64,000 nt of DNA from Trissonchulus latispiculum (lineage: Eukaryota > Nematoda > Enoplea > Enoplida > Ironidae): the NCBI GenBank assembly GCA_030248195.1, contig JASAND010026119.1:1-64000 (forward strand). Direction: 5' to 3'. The notes beneath the pieces are model-generated. The model saw nothing but the letters and a program-made list of their open reading frames with translations, made no database searches and was not told where the DNA came from. Shown piece after piece: positions 44,501 to 56,500 of the stretch; position 1 is the first letter of the stretch; each line of letters begins with the position of its first letter. The translations under genes were made by a program, and so were the position numbers.

Positions 44501-47500
44501 ATGATGCTGACGCCATCGTTCAAGTTAGACCAGGACGATGACTTCCTGTTGGTGTCTATAAAAGCACCGTTTTCTAAGGTTAGTGATTGCTGCGATGTAT
44601 ATCATAGGGGTCGCGGCAGCGACCCCTATAATATGTGTGAAAAGTGGCTGGAGACAGTGTAAAATAAGCTGCGCAGAAGCTGCGCAAAATCCTGCGCAGA
44701 TCCTGCGCAGATTTCATGCGCAAATTGTAGAGCACATCGAGTTTAGTATGTCTGTGAAGTTTCAGCCCCGTATCACTTACCGTTTAAAAAGTTGCGCCCC
44801 GGACCGGTTATGGCGGCGATGTTTTTTTTCCGGTTTCTCCTATTTGATGGTTGTATTGTACATGATATGCACGTTCTCCGCTTTCCACGCGGATCCGCAG
44901 CGGTGGTCAATACTCAAGGCGATGGGGTCTAGTAGCGTACCCTGAAGGACCTTAAGAATCACAACTTTTTTTTTAACCAAAGATTGCTCCTACAGCACGC
45001 AGTGGGCGCCGCAAACTCGGTCGACAGCGAAAAGTGACCATTTTTGCGTGTCGTCGCTCAGTGGTCAAGACATGAGAGCTGAGCCGATTCTCTTTATATT
45101 CAGAAATTACATATATTGAACCAACTAACGGTCCAGGATGCGTTTACTCTATCAATTTCCTAGCGACCACAGTGGCCTGTCAAAAATGGCGAAAAATTCG
45201 AAAAATGAAAAATCGAAATTTCTAAATCTATTTAACTTTGAAAGCTCAAATCTTCCACACGGTTTTCTGGCACCGAGAATCTATTCCCACAGTCCGTTTT
45301 ACCGTCGGACCCACCCATCTTGACAGACTGGTTCCACTTTGTCGCCAGGAGGGTCAAGTCTGAAACGGTCTCCGGAGGTCCAAGTAGGTCTTTACCTGGC
45401 CTCTCACCCTGTTGGTCAGGTGTTTCCTGGTGCGCCCAGGTCACTCCTTGGTGTCCTTTTTGCCGTCAGACTCATCCATCTTGCTGTGCTGGTTCCACTT
45501 TGCTGTCTGGAGGGTCTAGTGTCGGCAACCGCTTCCTGGAGGTCCATACTAGAGCTCTACTTCTGGCGTCTCCGTACCCTGTCCATAGGGGTTTTCCTGG
45601 TGCGCCCAGCTCATCTCCGGTGTATCCGTTTTGCTGTCCGACGCACCTGTTTTGCTGGGCTGGTTCCACTTTGCCGTCGGGAGGGTCAAGTCGGAAACCG
45701 CTTCCGGAGATCCATGCAGGCTTTACCTGGCCTCCGAAAACTTTGTCTATAGGGTTTTCTGGTGCGCCCAGCTCGATTCTCTGTATCCGTTTTGCCGTCC
45801 GACGTACCTATTTTGCTGTGCTAGTTCCACTTTGCCGTCGTGGAGGGTCGAGTCGGGTGGAGGGGATCAAGTGGTCGAAACTGAAAGTTTGGAAAAGTGA
45901 CAAATTTTGTTTCAAACGAAAGCTCTAAGTGAGCTGAGCAAGTTTTGTCATAGAACTGCGTACCCAGTGCGCTGGTAGAGCGTTGTGGTGGGTTGGAGTG
46001 GGGACTTAGGCTATTTTGGGTCAAAAATAAAATTTTTCAAAAGTGGTCAAATTTGGTATCAAATGAAAGCTCTAAGTGAGCTGAGCAACTTTTGTCATAG
46101 AACTGCGTACCCAAAGTGGCTGTAGAGTGCTGTGGTGGGGTGGGGTGGGGACTTAAACGATTTTCGGTCAAAAATGAAAGTTTTCAAAAGTGGTCAAATT
46201 TGGTATCAAATGAAAGCCCTAAGTGAACTGAGCAACTTTTGACATGGAACCATCCACCAATATTTGCTGTGCCAAATAACGTCACGTGCCTATGAAACTT
46301 TTGTCTTTACTTCTTCAATCGGAATTTAAGGATATACCTATTTATATTTATTATATATTTAAAGGATATTTGAAGGATATATATACGATACAGCCAACAC
46401 ACACACATATTATCCTCTTTTGTGCGGAGCATTTTTGTTACTTGTATTTAATATTAGTACGACCACTACCACATTATGTTAAATCCTTTCGGATCCTGAC
46501 TCCCTGTGAGGAGTTGAGGTAGCGCGATCCAGCTGGGTTTTCTTTAGTGGAGGGGGGGCGCCCCTCACGTTTGGGTTCTCCCTCCCACTCGTTCCCCCCA
46601 CTTTTTTTGGGCTTCCCTCCCACTCACTTTAAGGTATCCAAAAATGCCAAATTTTAAGGATTTTTGATGAAAATTTTCAAAAGTTTTCTCGATTTCTCAA
46701 AAAACTCGATTTTAGAGCACTTTCGAGCTTAGTTGTAGCAGCTGGGTTTATTTTACTGGGGGGGGGGGCGGGGGGGGGCGCGCCCCCCCGCGCTGGGTCC
46801 CCACTCACTATAGGGTGCCCAGAAAATGCCAAATTTTAAGGAGTTTTGGTCAAAATTTTCAAAAATTTTCCGGCTACGCCGGAAATTTTTGATGAAAATT
46901 CGCCTTTTTTGGTGCTAAAAATTGATTTTTGAGCACTTTTAAACATAGTCATAGCAGTGTATGTGGAAAACAGGCTATTTATACAGCATTTTTAGCATTT
47001 TTGGCTCATTTTATTTGCCCCCCCCCCACTCTCCCCCCCCCCCCCCCCACTTATTTTTGCCTAATGTAAACCCAGAGCAGTATACGAAGGTGAATACGCA
47101 ATGTTTACGGTATTTTTGCCAATTTTATCCCCCCAATGGAGGGCTTCCCCCCCGCCTTTATTGGCCTAGAGAAAACCACCAGCCTAGTATAGAGATCGGG
47201 AAAAAAACCAACCCGCAAGTGGCGGGGAGAAAACCACCCCTCGTTTGGGCGATGAGGATGAGCTGGCGGGTTCAAATTTTGCATGCGGAAGTTGGTAGGG
47301 CCCATCCCACCTACCACACCAAATTTGAGCAAAATCGGACCACTTTTGAACATTGTATGACATTTTGAAAATTTTGGCATTTTCGACCCCCCAAAAATTC
47401 AAAATTTGCCTATTTTTGAAGGCCTGTAGAAACTTTTCCAAGTAGTTAGGTGATAACTTTTGATAGTTTCTATGAGAACAACATGTGCTCTTTCCAAAAA

Positions 47501-50500
47501 TGTCGGTCTCGCCTTCCTGCGACGCTTGTGCAAGCTGCAAGCAGAATTTTTACAAAATGGTAAAAAACCAAGGGGTGGGAATAAACCAATTTTGCTTTTG
47601 CTTCCAGAACTCCCAAAAATGGTTCTTAGTTGCTCAAACCGTCGTCCACATAGCATGTTTAATACGTTCTTTCACATGAACAGCTCAAATTGCATTTTGG
47701 TACCTGATAATTTTGTGCTAACCGGTAAGAACCTCATTTCAGCTAAAGTGGCGAAAAAGTACTCTGGGACACAGGTAGAAATGCCGCGAAAAAACACTGA
47801 AACAACATTTATTTTAATTTATTTCATCGATTTTCAAACGTTTTACAAATTTTTGTATTTCAACATAGAAACTGGCAAATTTTATGAAACCTAGCCAGTT
47901 GATGCTGCAAATATTGAAGTTTGATTTTCTCCTTATTATACGGAATATATATCGCAAAAAATAACACAGATATGAAGTCAGCGACGCCGATTTTACCTGT
48001 GTATGCATAAAATCGCTAATATGAGTTACCCTGGCCGAATATTGGGGTTGGTTTTTTCCCCATCGGTTGGTTTTTCCCTCGGTATTGGTTTTTTACCCCG
48101 GCTAATTAACCGTTAATTACTAATTAACGACAGGACTTAGAGAGGCGATTTTATACCAAAATGACAGTCTAGTCAGGGCTTCGGGGCTAAGAAAATAATT
48201 TATAGCCGGATTGCTCCACTGGGTAGTTCTGCAGAGTCCAAAAAGTGACTACCTCTGGTTCCCCCCCCCGACCCCCTGCGTCTCTTAGAAATGGGCCCCG
48301 TCACCATAGGTGTAACGGGGATTTGTGTTGGGGGAAGCCCCTTCTTCCGAAAATTTGAGGGCGGGCCCCCTTTTTAGACTTCCCCTAAACCACCCACCAC
48401 GACCACTCCCCCCACACCACCCCCAAAACTTTTTTCCATTTTTTATGCCAAAATATATATAAGCATTTTCAGCCATTGCTAATCCCAAAAAACACATCCA
48501 ACCATGAAGTTATAATCTTAACATTAGACAGTGGTGTTAAACTCGAACTTGATTGTCAACATGTTTCTAACTCCGTAAAATAACGTCAATATTGAGCTTC
48601 AGAAAGTCTAGAAAACCTGGGCATTATTTCCACTTGAGGCGGCCCCCCATAAACACCTCTTCCCCCAAAAATCGCCCCCCCCCAAAAAAAAAGTGGGTGC
48701 CCCTGTGTTACCAACTTTTGCTCTGAAAAATTCGGTCAGAAGGCCAAATTTTCAAAAATTTTCCGGCTTCGCCGGAGATTTTTAGTCGGTCTTTGCCTAT
48801 TTAAGCACTAAATCAGCTTATTTTTGGCGACTGCTATAAAAATAGAGCAATTTTTAGCATGTTTTTGGGAAAATTTTTCGCCCCCCCCAAAATGCCTCGC
48901 CCCCGAGGGCCTAAATTCCCCCCAAAGAGCCCCCCCCCTAGAAAAAATCGCTAGAATAAGCCCAGAAAACTGTTATAAACGTGTATTTTTCGCAATAATG
49001 AACACTTAAACCATCTGGACATTTGTGAAACATTTTGCAAATTTTACCCTAAAACACCCAATTTTCGGCCAATTTTCCGCGCCTTCGGCGCCACTCCTAC
49101 CCCCTCCTCCCCTCCCCAGTTGGTGGGGGGCGGGGATCCGTGCAACAATGTTTTCGAGTGGTTTTGGAACAGTGGCTGGGGGTCCTTCCACCCTCCGCAA
49201 TGTGGATGTGTGGCCGTCACTACCGAATGTACCTCTTTGTCTGCTACTGTGATAGGACTTTGACTTGCCTTTCGTATGAAACCCTTTGTTTGCATTAGTG
49301 ATTATGGCTTCTCTACCTTGAAATGTTGGCCTGGAAACAGCCATCCTTGTTTTACTTCTGAAGTCTTCGATTTGAGCTTTGTTGAACAAATTTCACGAAT
49401 CTGGATTCTAGTAGTGGACTGAAATTATAGGGGTCGGCGTTGTTTTGCTGAATAGGAAATTCCTTCCATATTCCCTGGTCAGTTGAACTAGGTGGTGCCG
49501 GAAGGAAGGCGGCCGCGCTCCCCACTGCAGATTTGAAGAAAAAATTGAGGAAAGTAGAGAAAGGGTCAAAAAGAAAAAATTCTTCTTGACGGCATGTATT
49601 TTACGAGGTATTTTTTAGGGATTTTTCAGCGGAGTCTTCCAGCCCCGCACCCGGGGGGGGGGCAATTTTCGGGGGATGGGAGGTTTTGCCAAAAATAGGC
49701 CAAAAATTGTATTTTTTGGCGTATTTTGCAGGGTAAAACATAAAAAGTTCTCAAAAATGCCAGGATTTAAGGTAAAAAGAGCGGTTTTTACGAAAAAATC
49801 TCCGGCGAAGCTTCGGAACGATTTTGAAAGTTTGACCATTTTTGGAAAAAATGTGGATCCTCATTAAGGGTGAAGACCAAAATCCGGGAAGCCGTGTAGC
49901 GGAATGGTTAAGGCGTTGGACTTCGGATCGAAAGGTCCGAGGTTCGATTCCCACCTTAGCCGTAATGAAGTTGCACTGTTTCCTTGAGCAAGAAACTTAG
50001 GCTACATGCTCCGGCCGGTCTGATGAGGGGGTAAATTGAGTGGGCTCGTGTGCTGTCTTGCTGGGGGCAGTGCACGCTAAAACACCCTTATTCCACTTAT
50101 CGTCAAGAGTAAAGCGCTGAGTCCCGGTGGAATGCGCACCCCCATCCCTGGGATCAACCAGTACCCTTGCAATGTGACCAACCTACCCCCTGCGAAGGGG
50201 TGCTGGGTGCAACTGAGTCAAGTACTCTAATTGGTCTCATTTCCCGTGGCTTGCTTCCTGATCCCCCTCATCTGCGCTAGAGACCTGGAGCGCCGAAAGG
50301 CGCTGTGCTCCTCTGCCACGCGCATGAGCAGTTAATGGAGGTAGACAGCCCGGAGCCGAAAGGCCAAGATGGGTCCCCTCCAGCCTCCCACTGTGTGGAG
50401 TGCATCCAGGCAACATAGCGAGAGTCATACTAGATATGGCTGATGAGGTGAAGCAAGGGTTCTATACCCCGAGTATAGGAGTAGATCCTGATCGGCCACC

Positions 50501-53500
50501 TAATTCGACGACGACGACGACCAAAATCCGGGGGGGAAGGCTTTTTCGGGGGGGGGGGGGCAAGTTCGGGGGCCCCTGTAAAAAATACCCTGTATTTTGG
50601 CGTAAAAATATGTAATATTTTAAAACATTTTCGCGGTTCTTCACATTGCTAATATATAATTAAAGATTTGAAGATCTATATATTTTCGTGCAAGCACAAA
50701 ATGTTTCTTCAGCTTTTGGGAAGCTGCGTCCCCCAGACCCTCAGCTCAGATGACACTTCCTTGGCAGCCTGATCAGCCTCTTCCCAGGCACTCCGGCATG
50801 TGCTGGGATCCATTGGAAGGTTGTGTGGCTCGACAGCTAGGTTATCTCGTCCAATCTAGTCCAGATGAGGTTCATCACAGTAGAGTTGCGGGTCTGCATG
50901 GGGTTGGACAGCCTAGAGATGATAGATTGGGAGTCAGAGCAGACATTGATTTCTTTCCATTCAGGGTTCCAGTTTCCTACTACCCAGGACAGGTCGGATT
51001 CAATAGTCATTAGTGCAGTCCTATAGCTAGAGCAACCGACCCGGCCGGTAGAAGGATTCCTTCCAACGTGTTGCATGCTCCCGAGAAGATGATGGCTGCA
51101 GATCCTCCGTTTCGTATGCCCTCCTCTACGGAACCGTTTGTCCAAATGATGATCTCGGCGGCGGGCAAAATGGATAAGGTTTCCATCACTAGCGTAGCCA
51201 GAAAAAAATTTCGGGGGGGGGATGCAAAAGTTTTCGGTGGGGTCCCCCAGAAGCTGAGAAATTTTTTTATTTCGTGACCTGCGTGGAATTTTTACAGAAC
51301 ATTCGTTGAAATTACAATATTTAAGGCGCAGCTCATGTACCCAAATGACGCAGAAGGTGGTCAAAGTACACCAAATAGAGTAATTGGTACTCATTTTTAA
51401 GCGCGAAACACGTATTATAACGGTGCAACACACCTATTTCGCGCCGAAGGCTCGAAAATTTTTTGAAAAATGGGCGTTTTACACATGGCAGGAAAAAATT
51501 CCTGGGGGGCAACACAATTTCGGGGGGGGGAATTCCCCCCATTTCCCCCCCCCCTTTGCTACGCGCCTGGTTTCCATAGCCAGCCTCCGGAGGTCATCAG
51601 CGTTGCGGCTGGAGGAGGGGTTGACGAGCTGAGGTTTGAACGTAGCAGAGGCAGCATCCCATGGTGCAATGGATTGAAGCTGGAAGTTTCCCCTGTGGTT
51701 ATGCCCTAGGTTATGGCTGTTCCGTTCAGAAGCAGGTTAATGAGCGTGGAAATCCCCCTATTACACAGTTTCGGCTAGAAATAAGGACTGTCGGATCAGA
51801 GTTTTGTTGCCGCTGCTCGTCACACTACCTCTGGATCGGAGGTATGTATTCACTGAGGACCTGGAGATCACCAGAGGGAAAGTGGATTCGGGCTGCCACG
51901 ACATCCGTGGTGGTATCCATTGGAGCAGCAGGACCTGTCAATTTTGGTGTAGGGTATATTGTTCCTTATAGGGATACACACTCCGCCTCCTTTGATTGGG
52001 CCGTTGCCACGTCCCAGTCTCCGGGACTGCCAGAATTCATTGAATCCAGGAAAGGTGATGGTTTGGTTGAGAGGCAGCTGAGTTTCCTGGATGAGGGCTA
52101 TGTCCGCATTCGATTCGTGAAGCTGCTTTCGAACCCAAGCAGCCTTAGCCTTCAGGCGCCGCACCGGCTTTCCACTGCCAGATCTTCCGGGGATGCGTGG
52201 CTGGCCTGCCGGCCACTGTAGACTGGCGACGGGGTGGTGGCCCGGGTGCCGGTCTGGATGGGGGTCTGGGCACAACAAGGGGCTTCCGGTATACCCAGTG
52301 GCGGATCCAGGGGGGGGCGGTCGCCCCCTCAGTCGCGATTCGAAAGTAGAAAAAATTAAGGAGAGAACGAGGACAAAGGGCAAAAAATTTCGCGCTTTCG
52401 ACACGAATTTTCTACTTTTTAACCGCATATTTATTGCATTTATGAAGACAAAGCTCAAAATGCATCCGATTTTTCGAAGAAAATTACCACTTTCGCCTAA
52501 GAATGTCAAGAATTTTAAAAACTTTTCTCAGTTCTTCAGTATATGTGAAAAGAATTAAAGATCCGAAGACCGATTTCATTGCAAAAACAAAAGATTTCTT
52601 CCACTTCTGAGGGGGGGGGCTCCGCCCTCCAGACCCCGGCTAAAAGCTTTTACCGTCCCCGTCACCAAATCATAGATCCGCCAGTGGGTATCCCTGCTGA
52701 CGATTTGTTGCTGGGCCAGGGGCTCGGGCCTGAGGAAGGGGGGGGGCGGCTGGCTTATTTTTAGGCCAAAATTTATTGGGGGGGGGGGCTCAAAGGTGCC
52801 CCCCCCATCGATGGGGGGGGGCTCACCAAAAGTGGGGGAGCATATTTTTGTTTTTTGTGTAAAAATTGCCAAAAATCGCTAAAAAATGACTAATTTTAGG
52901 TGTTTTTTTACGCTAAAATAGCTAAAATTTCGTTAAAATTCCGGCGAAGCCGGAAACATTTTTGAAAATTTAGGGTAAAAATGGTGAAATCCGGCAATTT
53001 TTTGGCTTATGGGGGGAGGTAAAAATTTATGGGGGGCTTTTATGGGGGGGGAACCTCGAATGGGGGGAGGGAGGTTGCCGAGTAGGGGGGCCCAACCCAG
53101 TAAAAATAAGCCAGGGCGGGGGCCTGCCCCGATTCGTCGGTCCAGGGCGGACCTGGCTGTGCTGAGTTGTTGTTGCAGCAGCTGGGATGTTGGGCGGATT
53201 CGTCGTAGTATACCTCCGGCACTTCAATAGGTAAGGGTCGTAATCACCGAATGACCGAAGCCTAGAGCATGGGCGGAGATGGACCCAACCCATACAGACT
53301 GTATACTTAGGGTCGGGTTTGGAGCAGATTGGGCAGGGCCAGTTGACTGGACCGGGGTTTCTCTCTATATCCCTGGCAGGCAATAGCAGCAGGCGCCAGT
53401 ATGCCGGTCTACCAGGACGAAAACCACGACAGGACAGGGTGTGCATGCAATCCATTGGGGGATTTGGGTAGTCCCAGTGGGGCCTCCGTTTGCGGAGAGG

Positions 53501-56500
53501 TGGGCTTGAGGGGCCCATGTGAATGAGTGCCATTTGTTGTCCTCCGGTCGGGATCTCGAGGGAGGGGTCCTGCCGTACCACCAGCGGCAAGGTACTCTCC
53601 TGGTACAGAAGTTTACATATCAACAGAAGCTATGAATCTTAAGATTGTTGATACGGTATGCATTGACTATGTAATGTGTTTATAATACCTCGCTGAATAA
53701 TTATGATGTTTGTTTTTAAGGTAACTGATGCTGACATTGCCATTACTGGGAATGAGTTCTTTTTCAGTGCAAAGCCATATTTCCTCAGGTATGGTAATAG
53801 GAGGCACCACTACAGCAACCTATGTATGAGATGAGTCCCAGCCCCCGGGCTTATTCTAGTGGGTGGGCGAGGCGTAGACGACCTCCCAAAATTATTTCCT
53901 CCTTTCCCAGAAATCGCCCCCCTCCACAAACCAGAAGGTGCCCCGTTTGGTACCAAATTTTGCCCTGAAATATTCGCTCAGAAGGCCAAGTCGGCGTCAC
54001 TGGAAATATTTTTATTCAATCTTTGCCTTTTTCACCATTAAGTCTGGACATTTTTGCAGTGAATACTAGAAAACTAACGCGAAGCAAATTTTTAGGAAAA
54101 AGTTTGCCCCACCCCAATAAAAACCAACTTTCCCAATTTTCGTAATTTCGCCAAAATTGTCGATATTCTCGAAATTTTCTTTCCATGCATGCGCGTATCC
54201 AAAAGGGGAGAGAGGGTTTGGGAAATTGAAACCTCTTTTAGGTTGACCAAAGGATGTTGTAGTGCAAAACGAGTAAAATTTCGAAAACTTTTGATTAACA
54301 CTTTTTCATTATGGTTCTCACTTTTTATTCTACGCAAGGTTTTTATTTAGGCCATAGCTAAGGCCATGGCCTAAATTTTAGAGCCGACGGTCTAAACAAT
54401 TGTGACTTTTTTGACAAAAACTCGTTAAATTTTATTGGTCTTTTAGTGAAAACAGTTGTATACAGGCGCGTAGCCAGGGGGGGGGGGGAAGGGGGGGGGC
54501 ATCCCCCCCCCGAAATTGTGTTGCCCCCCAGGAATTTTTTCCTGCCATGTGTAAAACGCCCATTTTTCAAAAAATTTTCGAGCCTTCGGCGCGAAATAGG
54601 TGTGTTGCACCGTTATAATACGTGTTTCGCGCTTAAAAATGAGTACCAATTACTCTATTTGGTGTACTTTGACCACCTTCTGCGTCATTTGGGTACATGA
54701 GCTGCGCCTTAAAAGTTATTGTAATTTCAACGAATGCTCTGTAAAAATTCCACGGAGGTCATGAAATAGGAGGCCATTTGGACTAAAGGTCGGCAACGAA
54801 ATAAAAAACCCTGATTCCACAGGGCCCTGTTTGGGAAGAAACATTTCATATTGGCTTGTATGCGCCATTTGTACGTTATGATTACCGGACGGTGTTAAGG
54901 CTGTGGTTACTCTTGGCAATTTTGTGTAGCCACATCGACCGTTTTATATTATAGGGTGACCGTGTCAGCGTTTTATAGGATTTTGGATTTTTGCTTGCTA
55001 ACTTAACTTTTCGATTGGAGCTCTCAGAAAAGAAAGTAAATATGATAGAAAGTTTTGATTTATCAGGTTTTGTTAAGGGACGAGGGGTAAGCTGATCACG
55101 CAATCCTCCCTCGTCGTGCTCTATATTATTTAGTTGACATGCGTATGTTTTATTTGTTTCTGATTATTTTGTTTGTTCTCTTTGATTTGAATAGTCTACT
55201 ATTAATAACAATTTAAATACGCTAACCGCATTAATTTTGCAGTTGTTACCTACGATGGTATATTACTTTATATATTGAGTATATACACACCTTTTGTCAT
55301 TAAATATACAGAATGTTTTGTTCGTATTGTTTTAAATTTGTGCCCTCAAAATATTTTGCTTAACGCACGCATGACTTGCCGGCAGGAAATCACATTAGTT
55401 TTAAAAGCGTTTCTTTTCAGCAAAAAGGTTGGTTTAGAATATTTTTGTCAGGCTTTAGACTAGTGATGGGTGAGGGAGAAAGGTTTTCTATTTTCCAATG
55501 AATAATACGAATGAAAAATATTCGTCGCGTTATTTTGACGATTTTTACAAAATATACTGTTTTATGAACTTTTGCTGCGAGTTTGCACTATTTACAGCCT
55601 TTTTCGAGGTGCATAAGTAGAGAATATATAGCCATGGGGGGAAAAACCCACATTTTCGGATTTTGGCTGGAACTTTTTTTATTATAAGGGTTATCTGAGA
55701 ACTTTATATACCATCGTACGTGGCGTACTTAGAACTTTCTTTTAAGCCTATTTGCACTTCTCTAAGTTGTACCGTTAGAGCGGTATAATGCAAAAAGTAG
55801 CGGGGGAAAAACCCAATGGGGGAAAAACCCAAATGGGGGAAAATAAACCCACCCCTCACAGGTCTTAAAAATTGTTCTATCGCAATTCTGACACATCCAA
55901 TGTAAAATTCAACCCTTTTTTAGTTAGCATGAACCAAAAAACCCGATCTAAGTAGCTTTTTTGAGATCTCATTTGCCGTTGAAAATGCTGCATCAACTGG
56001 CCAGGTTTCATAAAGTATAACACATAAACATAGGGCAATTTTTGAAAAATGCTAAAAAATGATGTAATTTGATAAAACTTATTATTCTATCGTGTAGAGA
56101 ATGGTTTTTTACGTAGAATTGGCTGTTAAAATCCACAATTGTACCTGTATTGGGTTCTCCAGCTGCGAAATGGCACTTTTATGGTTTTTAGCCTTTAGCT
56201 AGCCAGATAAGCAAAATTGTCCGAATCTGACCGCATAGGATGACGCAGCATGCTCGATAGTACCGTGCTATAGTCTCTAATTGTTTCCGTGTGCCAGACT
56301 AACGGTACAGCGGATCGGTCTAATTTTGGTTGTGTGCAAAGAGGAAGAGTTGCCATCATTGCAGATATTTGCAAAACTTTTCTAGCCCAACCCAGTCAAA
56401 AGTTTCTTCGGTCCAAACTTTTGGTAAATTTTTGGATGGTTGAACCAAAAAGTAGTTGTCATTTTCAAAATGTCATAAAATAAGCAGGAGTGAACCAAAT

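Larger units (their letters stand above)
50690..53640 (-). mobile_element. Decayed LINE with 2A-like motif, endonuclease and RNase H remnants
   Basis: Read on the minus strand: an ORF1-like start (53623-53100), an apurinic-type endonuclease remnant (about 52287-51868) with ADIALIQETQL and GGGVCIPIRNNIPYT, and an RNase H remnant (51577-50740). The RNase H shows WTNGS (Asn where catalytic Asp is expected), NGGSAAIIF, NVCSDSQSI and FQWIPAHAGVPG in shifting frames. Reverse transcriptase is missing, so there is a large internal deletion. RNase H plus this ORF1 style point to the I/Ingi-like group. Three MITEs interrupt it. Confidence 0.72.

Noticed and set aside
44583..44945. ORF shared in frame with 40263-40472 (ICVKS..CAEAAQNPAQILRRF)
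   Set aside because: Both copies are the near-identical left region of the Helitron-like element; TGCGCAG repeats create the frame. The copy 2 frame stops early; no sign of selection for protein.
47460..47894. 144-codon ORF in SHQ1 intron 1
   Set aside because: No motif, skewed composition, equally open opposite strand, and embedded in repeat-rich intron.
50020..50035. CTGATGAGGGGG in the SINE as a hammerhead core
   Set aside because: No GAAA strand or pairing stem II follows; a single heptamer match is expected by chance.
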